64,000 nucleotides of DNA from an uncultured Eubacteriales bacterium. GTDB taxonomy: Bacteria; Bacillota; Clostridia; Lachnospirales; Lachnospiraceae. Numbering within the stretch: the first letter of the stretch is position 1; each line of letters starts with the position of its first letter. The stretch lies in assembly GCA_900314565.1 (NCBI GenBank), contig OMVU01000008.1, positions 62,001-126,000 on the forward strand, given 5' to 3'. Both the position numbers and the translations under genes were made by a program. The notes under the pieces were generated by a model. That model saw only the letters and a program-made list of their open reading frames with translations, did no database searches and was not told the DNA's origin. This document shows positions 25,991-34,711 of this stretch, piece after piece.

Positions 25991-26545
25991 TCAGGCAGCT
26001 GCCTTCTTCAGATCCGGCAGATAAGCCCGGTCACAGACGGTGACCCCGTTTCTCACCGTATAATACTCCTCAAGTTCATTCTCCGCATCATAATCCGCTT
26101 TGCGGATCAGGGCGATCGAGTACATCCCGGTACTCGCCTTGTCCAGCCCCTTCGGATGTGCCGAGATCAGGATCATATATGTCTCCTTCGACGTCTTCAC
26201 TTCATAGGAAGCCGTAAAAGCTTTTTTATACCGCTTCTCTTTATTTTTCTTATCAGATGTCGACCCGTCCACAAAATCATATTCTGAAAGCTTCCCGTCA
26301 TACATCTTTACAAGCCGCTCGATGTCCCGCTTAAGATTCTTATCGGCCTTCGTCACATCCGCGGCGAACATATCATAAATCGCCTCCGTGTCCTCCTTCT
26401 CCATCGCTTCGAGCAGCGGGATCAGGTAATCGTTCTCCACCGAGTAGGATTTCCCGAACCCGAAGATCGATGAAATAAAAATCATCACCGCACTACATAG
26501 TGTAATAAAGCTTCTTACTGCGTTCGTCAAAATAATAGCCTTCAT
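25991..26545 (-). CDS. DUF5104-like exported protein
   Basis: A 184-residue protein with an N-terminal hydrophobic segment (about residues 10-30) that could be a signal peptide or anchor. The mature part is charged: LLEAMEKEDTEAIYDMFA, then a YKKAFTASYEVKTSKETYMI strand region, written here only as landmarks. It resembles DUF5104 proteins of Firmicutes, whose role is unknown. Its start lies inside the end of the upstream DUF4474 gene, overlapping by about 53 bases, so the two are coupled. An immunity or chaperone role for its neighbour is possible but not shown. Confidence 0.65.
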   Translation of the reverse strand: MKAIILTNAVRSFITLCSAVMIFISSIFGFGKSYSVENDYLIPLLEAMEKEDTEAIYDMFAADVTKADKNLKRDIERLVKMYDGKLSEYDFVDGSTSDKKNKEKRYKKAFTASYEVKTSKETYMILISAHPKGLDKASTGMYSIALIRKADYDAENELEEYYTVRNGVTVCDRAYLPDLKKAAA

Positions 26546-27776
26546 TTCTCTTATTCCTCGCACTTCTTCTTACGCCGTCCCATGCCTCGGGTTTATCCGA
26601 GAAGTCCATCTCGTAAGTGATCTTTATATCCTCGGCCTTGATATTCTGCTGTCTCGGGTCGAAGGATGTGTTCCACCAGGTCTCTTTACCGTTATTATTC
26701 CAGGTCCGTCTTGTTCCGTTGCCGTAATCGATCGTCATTTTCATCGGGATTTCCATCTCAGTGTCGACTGTACAGAAATCGTCGGTCATCTTGTTTCCCC
26801 TGTAGATGCCGGACTCGCCGCCCGCTCCGAGGTTCATATACTCCCCTTTCCAGAACCAGAGCGTGTAGGGCTGTCCGTCCACCTCGAACACGAAAGTATC
26901 CCGCTCCATATCGCAGAAAGCATCGAATAAGACATCGTATGCGTCCGTATATCCTCCGGCTTCCTGCCAGCATCCGAAATGCTTTCCCGCAATGTCGATC
27001 GGGAACCCGTTGGTATCAACGTGATAGCAGCCGTCATATCCCTTCTTGAAATCCAGCGAGGCAAAGAGCGGATCCATGACACCGGACCAGGTCAGCATCT
27101 GCCAGACATGATAGGAGCAGCTCCCGTACTTCCATATATCAATGAGATTCTCCAGTGTACTCTCCGCCAGCTCCTCATCGGAATCATCGCCGGAAAAAGC
27201 GTTGATGGGAAGTGAACCTCCGTCAAACCTTCCGTAATGGCTCCCGAAAAAATAGGTGAGCAGCTGAGGAACCGTCATATTTCCGAATTTATAGCGGATC
27301 CGTTCCAGAGTCTCTTCCGCGCCGTCTACGACCCGCTCAACACTCTTTCCGGTGCTTCCGGCCTTACCCACGACCTGTCCCGCCGCTTTCGCTCCGGCCA
27401 TCACACCATTCTCCAGATTGCCTGCCAGCCCGCCCACAGCGCTTCTGGCTGCCGAAGCCGCAGCTCCCGCGTTCTTAGCGGCCAGGCTCATCGCTTTTCC
27501 CAGCACGGAAATGACAGACAGCTCATTGTTCTGATACAGATGAGAGATCGTTACAGCCGCCGTTCCGAGACTTCGTGCTCCCCGCTCGGCCTCATTGAGC
27601 TCTCTGAGGGCCTGTGCAAAACTGATCTTTTCTCCGGCATAGATCATCGTCTGCGCGCTGTCCCGGCTGATTTCCATGACCTGCCTGCTGATATCACTAA
27701 GTTCCCTTGCCGTCAGAGTCAGCTTTGTCCCTCCCGAAATAAGATTTTCTGTTTTTACTGAAAGTCGTCCGCCCAT
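26493..27776 (-). CDS. DUF4474 protein with Ala/Gly-rich helical N-terminus
   Basis: A 427-residue protein. Residues about 1-170 are helical, with an Ala/Gly-rich central part (AAKNAGAAASAARSAVGG), a pattern common in secreted or polymorphic-toxin-like N-terminal regions. The C-terminal half, from NGFPIDIAGKHFGCWQE through YTLWFWKGEYMNLGAGGESGIYRG, matches the DUF4474 pattern (exact span not asserted). There is no classical signal peptide. Possible reading: a substrate of a type VII-like secretion route, encoded with the DUF5104 protein. GAGGTG lies five bases before the chosen ATG. Confidence 0.65.
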   Translation of the reverse strand: MGGRLSVKTENLISGGTKLTLTARELSDISRQVMEISRDSAQTMIYAGEKISFAQALRELNEAERGARSLGTAAVTISHLYQNNELSVISVLGKAMSLAAKNAGAAASAARSAVGGLAGNLENGVMAGAKAAGQVVGKAGSTGKSVERVVDGAEETLERIRYKFGNMTVPQLLTYFFGSHYGRFDGGSLPINAFSGDDSDEELAESTLENLIDIWKYGSCSYHVWQMLTWSGVMDPLFASLDFKKGYDGCYHVDTNGFPIDIAGKHFGCWQEAGGYTDAYDVLFDAFCDMERDTFVFEVDGQPYTLWFWKGEYMNLGAGGESGIYRGNKMTDDFCTVDTEMEIPMKMTIDYGNGTRRTWNNNGKETWWNTSFDPRQQNIKAEDIKITYEMDFSDKPEAWDGVRRSARNKRNEGYYFDERSKKLYYTM

Positions 27777-27832
27777 GGCTGCACCTCTTTCACACAATGT
27801 ACTTTCGCTGTGCTCTGTTTGATTACAAAATG

Positions 27833-27841
27833 ATCATACCA
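27833..27841 (-). promoter_or_regulatory. Extended -10 promoter for the DUF4474 gene
   Basis: TGGTATGAT on the minus strand fits the extended -10 consensus. It is about 57 bases upstream of the ATG. Confidence 0.4.
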
Positions 27842-27908
27842 CGTATAAAGAGTACGATCCTTCCTCACGACGAATGGCACGGAAAACACGATAAATGACT
27901 TCACGCAG

Positions 27909-28053
27909 GATTATACTCACAATGAAGACAGGTTTCACTTAACGCGCGTATCTCATGATTAAAATAACGAGTATTGCGCGATGAAGACGAGTTCCACTTT
28001 GCGCGCGTATCTCACGGCTGAAGTCGCGAGGAAAAGCGCGATGAAGCATAAAA
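27909..28053 (+). repeat. Family B repeats, two partial tandem copies
   Basis: GAAGACAGGTTTCACTT-GCGCGTATCTCATGATT-ATTGCGCGATGAAGA is followed by a second similar block ending GCGCGATGAAGCATAAAA. They fill most of the 430-base gene-free stretch 27777-28206, together with promoters for the divergent genes. Confidence 0.65.
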
Positions 28054-28099
28054 CCTCTGTGATCTTCGATGAACGCTTATAGTAATTTTACCACAGGAT

Positions 28100-28108
28100 T
28101 GCTATAAT
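28100..28108 (+). promoter_or_regulatory. Extended -10 promoter of the AAA-CYTH gene
   Basis: TGCTATAAT, a perfect extended -10 box on the plus strand. No clear -35 box is present. An ATG follows six bases later at 28115. Confidence 0.6.
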
Positions 28109-28114
28109 AGTCAT

Positions 28115-28210
28115 ATGGAGATGGCATATCGTCGGCAATCGGCCTGTACGCAGGAACCATCCGGGTCGACCTGTACACAGGAAATATCTGGGAAAGGATC
28201 AGGCATATGA
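28115..28210 (+). CDS. Candidate 31-codon upstream small ORF
   Basis: An ATG six bases behind the -10 box opens a 31-codon frame whose TGA overlaps the ATG of the AAA-CYTH gene in the form ATGA. The peptide contains two CTQE units, encoded by a repeated CCTGTACnCAGGAA. No ribosome site precedes it, so it would be translated as a leaderless message. Coding status is unproven; it may only be leader sequence. Confidence 0.3.
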   Translation: MEMAYRRQSACTQEPSGSTCTQEISGKGSGI

Positions 28211-29304
28211 AAAAGGATATACGGCAAATTGTGATCACCGGCGGCCCCTGCGGCGGCAAGTCCACTGCTGTCGGCTGGATTCAGACCAACCTCGTCAAAG
28301 ACGGCTGGAAAGTCCTCATCATCCCGGAGACAGCCACGGAATTCATCACGGGCGGCGTCGCGCCTTGGACCTGCGGCAGCAATCTCGACTATCAAAAGTG
28401 CCAGATGGCGCTCCAGCTCGAGAAAGAACGCCTTTTCCGGAAAGCTGCGCTCTCGATGCCTGATGAAAAGATCCTGATCGTCTGCGACCGCGGCGCGCTG
28501 GACAACAGAGTCTATATGAATGATGAGGAATTTGCTGCTGTCCTCTCCGAGGTAGGCCAGAACGAAGTCGAGCTTCGTGACCGTTACGATGCAGTCTACC
28601 ATCTCGTGACAGCGGCCAAGGGCGCGGTCGAATTCTATACCACTGCGAACAACGAAGCCCGTATTGAAACGCCCGAGCAGGCAGCCGCCATGGACGACAA
28701 ATTCATCGATGCGTGGACCGGCCATCCCCATTTACGGATCATCGACAACCGGGGGAATTTTGCAGAGAAAATGCAGCACCTGATCCGGGAGATCACTGCA
28801 TTCTGCGGATGTCCGAGTATGGTCAACAATCGCCGCAAGTACCTGATCCGTTATCCTGACACAGAGAAACTGATGTGCATGAGAAGCGCGCGGAAGCTGG
28901 AGATCACCAAGACTTATCTTCACGCTCCCGAAGATGAAAGCATCTGGCTCAGAAAAAGCGGTTCGGGAGGTCACTATACCTACATGGAGATCACACGGCG
29001 CTGGCCGGTCTCCGAGGAGAGGATCGAGGTAGAGCGAAGGCTCACAGCGGAGGAATACCTTCGTCTTCTGCAGGAGGCAGATCCCTCCTACAAGGAGGTG
29101 ACGAAGACCAGATATTGCTTTGCTTACAGGAATACGTATTTCCAGATCGATCTCTATCCCTTCTGGAATAACCGGGCGATCGCAATCGTCGAACAGCTCA
29201 AAGATACCGATCGGAAAGTCGAGTTCCCTGACTGGATCGATGTGGTGAGCGATGTGACCGATGATCCGGAATATAAGAATAAAAAAATAGCGAGTCTCTT
29301 CTGA
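28207..29304 (+). CDS. AAA ATPase/kinase fused to CYTH domain
   Basis: The only plus-strand gene. The 365-residue product has a P-loop NTPase domain with GGPCGGKST (12-20) and a CDRG Walker B-like motif near 92-95, resembling the AAA_28 (NadR/TTD14-like) family. From about residue 200 it has a CYTH triphosphate-tunnel domain with a RKYLIRYP strand, EITRRW, EVERRLTAEEY and Lys/Arg/Glu pairs. Such fusions are thought to bind or process phosphorylated nucleotides or polyphosphate; the substrate is unknown. AGGA lies eight bases before the ATG. A terminator hairpin contains the stop codon in its loop. Confidence 0.85.
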   Translation: MKKDIRQIVITGGPCGGKSTAVGWIQTNLVKDGWKVLIIPETATEFITGGVAPWTCGSNLDYQKCQMALQLEKERLFRKAALSMPDEKILIVCDRGALDNRVYMNDEEFAAVLSEVGQNEVELRDRYDAVYHLVTAAKGAVEFYTTANNEARIETPEQAAAMDDKFIDAWTGHPHLRIIDNRGNFAEKMQHLIREITAFCGCPSMVNNRRKYLIRYPDTEKLMCMRSARKLEITKTYLHAPEDESIWLRKSGSGGHYTYMEITRRWPVSEERIEVERRLTAEEYLRLLQEADPSYKEVTKTRYCFAYRNTYFQIDLYPFWNNRAIAIVEQLKDTDRKVEFPDWIDVVSDVTDDPEYKNKKIASLF

Positions 29305-29325
29305 AGAGACTCGCTGTTTTTTATT
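29287..29325 (+). terminator. Intrinsic terminator of the AAA-CYTH gene
   Basis: AGCGAGTCTCTT pairs with (A)AGAGACTCGCT across a four-base loop containing the TGA stop, followed by GTTTTTTATT. The family B repeat starts within the T-tract. Confidence 0.9.
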
Positions 29326-29421
29326 CTTCATCGCGCTTTTCCTCGTGTCTTCAGACATGAGATACGCGCGCAAAGTGAAACTTGCCTTCATCGTGAGTAC
29401 AGTCTTGCGATGAAGAATAAA
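29320..29421 (-). repeat. Family B MITE-like repeat, best copy
   Basis: A 102-bp element with perfect 15-bp terminal inverted repeats, TTTATTCTTCATCGC and GCGATGAAGAATAAA. The orientation is opposite to copy 341-439, as is that of the terminator it abuts. Confidence 0.85.
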
Positions 29422-29422
29422 A

Positions 29423-29497
29423 GCCTCCGGCGGATCGCAGACGTGCGCAGCAGAAGGCGCTTACGCGCCGCGCACGTCGCGGCAAGAACGCCGAGGC
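29423..29497 (-). repeat. Family A cruciform repeat, copy 3
   Basis: A 75-bp element directly next to the family B copy, so that terminator, B and A are in the same order as at 264-483, in reverse orientation. The stem pairs GCCTCGGCG with CGCCGGAGGC, and GCGACGTGCGC with GCGCACGTC. Confidence 0.8.
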
Positions 29498-29542
29498 ATT
29501 CCTGAAGTCAACCCGGAATGTGTATTCTTCTTAAGACCGGGA

Positions 29543-30925
29543 TCAGATGCTGTTTCCGGGAGCGCGGCCGCTATTTCCTCCGGGGCCCATGCCGGCTTCT
29601 CCTCCGGATGCCATGCCGCCTTCGCCACCGAAACCGCCCTGCGGTGCGCCGCCTCTTCCGCCGCCGCCCATTATGGAATTTGTGAGCTGCGTAACGGTCT
29701 GGCCGTTGACTGTCACGTTCCCTCCGGTCATCTGTCCCACTCCGTCGAAGTCGAATGCGAACTGTGCCGTGATATCGATCGTGCCGCCGTTAATATACAG
29801 ATCGCCGTTGGAATCGATCGCGTCCGTGTCGCCCTGTCCCATGTTGATCGTCATATTTCCGCCGTTGAACGTGAGGACAATATCATAGGCATCGGATTTC
29901 TGTCCTGCGTTAATACCGTCATCAGAGGCCGCAATATTGATCGTCCCGTCATTGATCTCGACCTGCGTCGACTCCAGACCTTCCGCTGCATCGATATCCA
30001 GCGCTCCTCCGTCGACCGTGAGCGTCGTCGTCGCACGGATCCCGTTCTTTGCGGCATCAATATTGATCGTTCCGCCGCTTATATACACGGATCCAACGGT
30101 ATCGTCTTCATCATTTTCACAGTGGAGACCGTCTTTCTGTGAGTTGATATTGATCGTTCCGCCGCAGATTGAAATCGAGTCATTGGCCTCGAACGCATCG
30201 CTCGTACTGGTGACTGTATAAGTCCCTCCTGTGATCTTCAGATCATCCTTGCCGGAAACGCCGTTGTCCGTTGAGCTGATCGTAAGCGATCCCACGCCGT
30301 TCAGCACAAGATCATCCTTAGAGAAAATGACAGCATCCGTGTTCGTATCCCCGTCTTCCGTAAAACTTCCGGTGACGGTCAGCTGATTTGTGCTGTCGGT
30401 CGTCGTCACAAAGACCTTATCCGCCGACTTGACATAAATGGCCGGTGTGTCTGTATTGGTGATGTTCACACCATCCAGAACAAGCTGAACTTTTTCAGAA
30501 CTGTCTGCATCGACAATGATCGAACATTCTTTGGCCGTCCCTGTAATGACATAGACGCCTTCTGCGCTGATGGTGATATCCTGATTATCCGCCACTGTGT
30601 ATGTGACCGCATTTGTCAGATCCGCTTCCTGCTGAAGATCCCGTTCCGTAAAAATGTCAGCTGCTGCCGTGCTCTCTCCGGCACTTCCTGAAGAAGTTCC
30701 TTTCGAACTCTCGGCAGTCTGCGTATCTCCGTTCGCTGCGGAAGCCTCCGATCCGTTACCTGCCGCTGCTTTTCCGGATGCCGAAGCATTCTGAGAAACC
30801 GTTGTCTCAACAGCTCCAGTGTCTGAAGCAGTCGAGGCTGTTCCCTTCACACTGCCGCACCCTCCGAGGATGACTGACGCTGTAAGAAAAATTGCGAGTG
30901 TCCTTGCGATATACGTCTTCTTCAT
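29543..30925 (-). CDS. Carbohydrate-binding DUF4353-like lipoprotein
   Basis: A 460-residue surface lipoprotein. The N-terminus has a signal with lipobox LGGC (Cys about 23). A Ser/Thr/Ala-rich linker runs to about residue 90. A long right-handed beta-helix type region follows with repeated strands such as GGTININS, GGTINIDA and DGTINIAA (DUF4353, carbohydrate-binding). The tail is Gly-rich (GGGGRGG, GGFGGEGG). It probably binds a surface polysaccharide or mucin-like glycan. It lies just downstream of the LCP gene at the end of the surface locus. GAGGAG lies eight bases before the ATG. Confidence 0.85.
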   Translation of the reverse strand: MKKTYIARTLAIFLTASVILGGCGSVKGTASTASDTGAVETTVSQNASASGKAAAGNGSEASAANGDTQTAESSKGTSSGSAGESTAAADIFTERDLQQEADLTNAVTYTVADNQDITISAEGVYVITGTAKECSIIVDADSSEKVQLVLDGVNITNTDTPAIYVKSADKVFVTTTDSTNQLTVTGSFTEDGDTNTDAVIFSKDDLVLNGVGSLTISSTDNGVSGKDDLKITGGTYTVTSTSDAFEANDSISICGGTININSQKDGLHCENDEDDTVGSVYISGGTINIDAAKNGIRATTTLTVDGGALDIDAAEGLESTQVEINDGTINIAASDDGINAGQKSDAYDIVLTFNGGNMTINMGQGDTDAIDSNGDLYINGGTIDITAQFAFDFDGVGQMTGGNVTVNGQTVTQLTNSIMGGGGRGGAPQGGFGGEGGMASGGEAGMGPGGNSGRAPGNSI

Positions 30926-31114
30926 AACATTATCTCCTCATCTTCAATGCCTTCCGAATCAGGCCCGGGGAATATTGACCGTCTGTTTTTGCAGTGCAGA
31001 TATCCCGTCCATGTCTTCTGTTCTGTTTCATTTGGTATGATGAGATAATACGGTCTGAATTTGAACGAATTGTGTTCACTTCCGCAGCAATTTGTGAAAT
31101 CACGACAAATCGGA

Positions 31115-32290
31115 TCAGTTCTCCGGCTGCTTCGGCTGCACCCCTGTATATTCAATAATGTAGTCATTGATCTCCTGTACTGTCTGCGAAGGCACATACT
31201 CCGGATCATCGAAGAGGAACGCGTGCAGCGCAGTCACATTTACCGCAAGGCCCTGCGGCACGACATAATCGTTTCCGTCCACGATCGGTGTGTCCTGCGT
31301 ATACGGAAAACCGGTGCTTCCCTCCAGCTTGTAATCGATCATGATCGGTATAAGATCCATGACCTCATCATACTGAAGACTCGTTTTCATAAAAGTCCGC
31401 TCACTCGTATTCATGTTCATGATCTGCACCGCAAGATCCAGAAGCTTTGAGATCCCGGAACTTTTCGCCTTGTCGACAAGCTTGGAAATGACATATCTCT
31501 GCCGGGCTGTCCGTCCGTAATCGTAGTGATAATCATTTCCCTCTTCATCATAAAATGCTGCATCCCGGATCCGGCAATAGGCAGTCGCCTGCATTCCGTC
31601 CAGATGAACATCGCCCCATTCCGTAAGCTCCGTAAATGCTCCGACCCCCTCAATCTGCATATCACTGCCGATCTTATTGATGCGTCTCATCTCGAGATCC
31701 GTGATCTTGATATCAACACCGCCCATGAGATCGATGATCTCCGCAAGACCGCTGAAATTCACGACTACATAATCGTCTATATTCAGATCGAGATTCGTAT
31801 TGAGCGTAGACAGAGCTGCCTGCACACCGCCGAGCGTATAGGCGGAATTGACCTTTCCGTAAAACGAAGATCCGTCACTCCTCATGACCCTCATGATCGT
31901 ATCGCGGTACAGGGAAGCCATACGGATCGCGCCCGTATCATTGTTGATACTCACGATCATGATCGTATCAGACCTCGTCTCGGAATCAAACTCAGAACCC
32001 CTGGCATCCACACCAAAGAGAACAATGTTCTTAAATCCGGTGAGTTTCTTCGCCGCCTCCTCAGGCATTACGATCTCCTCTTCCTTAAAATCTGCGTCGC
32101 GCACCTTCTCTTCAAAATTGTCGCCCACTTTATCCTCGATGACATCTCTGACCACCTGCTTTTTCGAGAGTGCCTTGACAATCTGCAGTTTGACGGAAGA
32201 CGGTGCCAGCTTCAGAAAGACGAGTCCCAGAACTATGATCGATGCAAGAACGATCCCTGTTATCTTTAGAGTTTTTTTGTATTTCTTCAT
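31115..32290 (-). CDS. LytR-CpsA-Psr (LCP) family glycopolymer transferase
   Basis: Ligates undecaprenyl-phosphate-linked glycopolymers to peptidoglycan at the outer face. The 391-residue product has a short cytoplasmic tail, one transmembrane helix (about 10-28) and the extracellular LCP domain. The LCP motifs are GVDAR (93-97), RSDTIMI (106-112) and LYRDT (127-131), and KVNSAYTLGG follows. They supply the Arg/Asp pyrophosphate and magnesium ligands. An Ala-rich linker of about 50 residues precedes the domain. Its position at the end of the polysaccharide locus fits a role in wall attachment of the product. Confidence 0.93.
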   Translation of the reverse strand: MKKYKKTLKITGIVLASIIVLGLVFLKLAPSSVKLQIVKALSKKQVVRDVIEDKVGDNFEEKVRDADFKEEEIVMPEEAAKKLTGFKNIVLFGVDARGSEFDSETRSDTIMIVSINNDTGAIRMASLYRDTIMRVMRSDGSSFYGKVNSAYTLGGVQAALSTLNTNLDLNIDDYVVVNFSGLAEIIDLMGGVDIKITDLEMRRINKIGSDMQIEGVGAFTELTEWGDVHLDGMQATAYCRIRDAAFYDEEGNDYHYDYGRTARQRYVISKLVDKAKSSGISKLLDLAVQIMNMNTSERTFMKTSLQYDEVMDLIPIMIDYKLEGSTGFPYTQDTPIVDGNDYVVPQGLAVNVTALHAFLFDDPEYVPSQTVQEINDYIIEYTGVQPKQPEN

Positions 32291-32389
32291 AGATTACCTT
32301 ACAGAATACCTTTTCACTTAATTTAAGACGTGCCCGCTGTCGAACTCAAAACTCGAGCCTGAACAGCAAAATGGCCATGCTCATAACCG

Positions 32390-32456
32390 GCTGCTATGTT
32401 TCATGACCATCTTTATAGCAGCAGTCACGCGTACTGCGCGATGAAGAATAAATCTA
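32390..32456. repeat. Partial family B repeat and hairpin after the HAD-SRDG gene
   Basis: GCTGCTAT (32390-32397) pairs with ATAGCAGC (32415-32422). It is followed by TACTGCGCGATGAAGAATAAA, the right end of family B, immediately beyond the stop of the HAD-SRDG gene. Confidence 0.55.
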
Positions 32457-32463
32457 TACACGC

Positions 32464-34653
32464 TCACTCAATATTCGGACGGATCCCCGAGCTCTCAAGA
32501 AGCCAGCTTACATATTCCGGATTCTGACAGAGCAGCATGATCGGAGCTGCCGCGTCTCTTCCTGAGATCGGGAAGGATGCCCACGGGTGTGCTTTATAAA
32601 GCTCCGCAAATTTCATGATCCCGCGCTGCACCGACGGAACATCGATCTTCTCCTTATACTCTGAAAAATCAAACTGACCGTCCCCGGCAAACCCGCGAAA
32701 AGAGTGCTTCGCGGAACAAAGGAGAAGCTCCAGGACCATATTGTGACCTGCCGCAGGATCGTGCATTTTCCAGATATCCCTGTTCTCCGAGGCCGAAAAA
32801 AGATAAGAAAAGAGCTTTCCGTCCGCCATCTCCGTGATGGACGCCCCGTAATCGCCGCTCCTTGCACTGGCTGTCCCGGCCAGCAGACCGTACACATCAC
32901 AGTCTAACTTCCAGACATCGCAGAGCATCTTCCGAAGGGTGATCGCCCCGCTGCCGACCCATCCTGCATCGACGACGGCAATTCTCTTTCGCCTTCCGGT
33001 CGGCTCCTCCCCGCTGCCGTGGATCTCCTCGCAGTGCCGCTTTTCAGTCGGCTCCTCTCCGTTGCCGGAGATCACCTCGCAGTACTGCTTTCCAGCCGGT
33101 TCCTCCCCGCCGGCGAGGATTTCCTCGTAGTAGCGCTTTCCGGCCGCGATCTCCGTCTCATAGTGCGCGCACACCTCTTCCCAGTGCTCATCGAGGAATG
33201 ACATGAGATCTTTCGAATTCCGTGCACTCAGTTCAGTCTCAGGCATATATTTGCCTCTGTGAGGGATGATCCGGGACATGGCTTTCCCGGCTGTCCGCCC
33301 TTCATTTCCTTTCGCCACATCATATCCTTCCGGTTTCGGATATTCTGAGAGGAACATCCCGAGCATATCACGGATTTCCATCGTATCAAAAATATCGGCA
33401 AACGTATAGCCCTGATCCACCTTATGTGCGACCATCCTCTGCATGAAATGAGACTTCATAAGGGAAGCGCACATTTTCGTGCCGGCAAGGCGTGACCAGA
33501 GAGCATATCTGCATTTTTGAGCCTCTTCCGGGTACAGATATTGATATACCCGCATAAGAATCTCACCGTCCCGGGACAGAAACAGGATCCGGTCGATCCC
33601 CCTCGCCTCTGCAAAGGAATGGATGAACCTGCAGTACCCTGCAGCAAAAAGCCCTCCGTAAATGAAACCGAATTCAAACTCCCGGGAGAACCTTCCTGTC
33701 CCGTTGTGGAGATATCCGTTTACGATCGAGGAATACATCGATCCGATGAGCGGAGACAGATCCTTCGTCCTGTAGGGACTGCCGGCTTTCGTCACATTCT
33801 GATAGTGAAGGCTCGCAAAGCCTTTTCTGTGCGCCTGCCTCACATCCGAACCGGGATCATCCCCGACCTGAATGATCCGGGCAGCGGATTCTCTGCGGAT
33901 GACATCATAGAGACTGCCGTCATATTTGGACTTTCTGTAATCACAGGAAACATAGTACGCGGAAAACTCCGGATACCCGCAGTGAAGAAGAAGTTCCCGG
34001 ATCCGTTCCTTTCCCAGGTACATGTCCGAGCAGACGATCATTCTTTTCCCACGCCGCAAAAGCTCCGCAGCGACCTTCTGAAAATAGGGGTTCCCGGCCG
34101 CAAACCGGATCTCTGTCTCAAATTCAACTCGCATCCCAAGGGCAGCGTCGATCCCCGTCATGCGCTCCGCTTCCGTCCAGATCTCTTCAAAACTGACCTC
34201 ATAATCGCCGAACTGCGCGTGCCGCTTTCGTCTGGCCTGCTGCTCCGCCTCAATTCGAACCCGTCTGAAGTCCGGATAATCGAACTTCTCCTGCAGGGCA
34301 TAAAAAACATCGGTCGGTTCAGCGACTTTCCGAAGAATCAGAGTGTCGAACACATCGAACGAGATCACGTCATACGTCTCCAGCCGATCCGCCATTCTTT
34401 TCGGAGACATTTTTCGGGTCAACTCCGATTCAGAACCCACGACAATTTTTCTTCCCTCGTCAGGACACAGTACGGAATCTGCCCGGAGTGCTTCATTTTT
34501 CAGAACATAATACTCAAAATTCAGCGCACCGAGATAGGCGAGCGAAGGGAATTTTGCGTGACCGCCCCGATATTCCTGATAGCGTTCCCGGATGCCCGGC
34601 ACCCGGTCCACCAGTCTGTCATGAAGTTGTCGGTGAAAATCTCTGCCGGCCAT
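32464..34653 (-). CDS. HAD-hydrolase plus SRDG-module surface-locus protein
   Basis: A 729-residue protein. The HAD domain has motif I SFDVFDTLILR (Asp100 as nucleophile), motif II CSDMYL (about 208) and motif IV VGDDPGSD (about 263), as in COG5610. The second half starts with ILFLSRDGE (360-363) and contains VVDAGWVGSG (562-567), the same signature seen in the proteins at 34712 and 45952. Between them is an insertion of three 16-residue repeats (residues about 504-552). The SRDG half has no assigned function. GAGG precedes the ATG by five bases. It lies 58 bases after the GT2-SRDG gene and is probably co-transcribed with it. Confidence 0.75.
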   Translation of the reverse strand: MAGRDFHRQLHDRLVDRVPGIRERYQEYRGGHAKFPSLAYLGALNFEYYVLKNEALRADSVLCPDEGRKIVVGSESELTRKMSPKRMADRLETYDVISFDVFDTLILRKVAEPTDVFYALQEKFDYPDFRRVRIEAEQQARRKRHAQFGDYEVSFEEIWTEAERMTGIDAALGMRVEFETEIRFAAGNPYFQKVAAELLRRGKRMIVCSDMYLGKERIRELLLHCGYPEFSAYYVSCDYRKSKYDGSLYDVIRRESAARIIQVGDDPGSDVRQAHRKGFASLHYQNVTKAGSPYRTKDLSPLIGSMYSSIVNGYLHNGTGRFSREFEFGFIYGGLFAAGYCRFIHSFAEARGIDRILFLSRDGEILMRVYQYLYPEEAQKCRYALWSRLAGTKMCASLMKSHFMQRMVAHKVDQGYTFADIFDTMEIRDMLGMFLSEYPKPEGYDVAKGNEGRTAGKAMSRIIPHRGKYMPETELSARNSKDLMSFLDEHWEEVCAHYETEIAAGKRYYEEILAGGEEPAGKQYCEVISGNGEEPTEKRHCEEIHGSGEEPTGRRKRIAVVDAGWVGSGAITLRKMLCDVWKLDCDVYGLLAGTASARSGDYGASITEMADGKLFSYLFSASENRDIWKMHDPAAGHNMVLELLLCSAKHSFRGFAGDGQFDFSEYKEKIDVPSVQRGIMKFAELYKAHPWASFPISGRDAAAPIMLLCQNPEYVSWLLESSGIRPNIE
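32995..33138. repeat. 48-bp in-frame tandem repeat (3 units)
   Basis: Units at 32995, 33043 and 33091 encode sixteen-residue repeats of the form GKxxxEEIxxxGEEPx, located just before the DAGWVG motif. Confidence 0.9.
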
Positions 34654-34711
34654 AGATACCTCATTTTATCTCTATTGCAGTCCAGTATCTCACTGGTATT
34701 AGCGTTTACGC

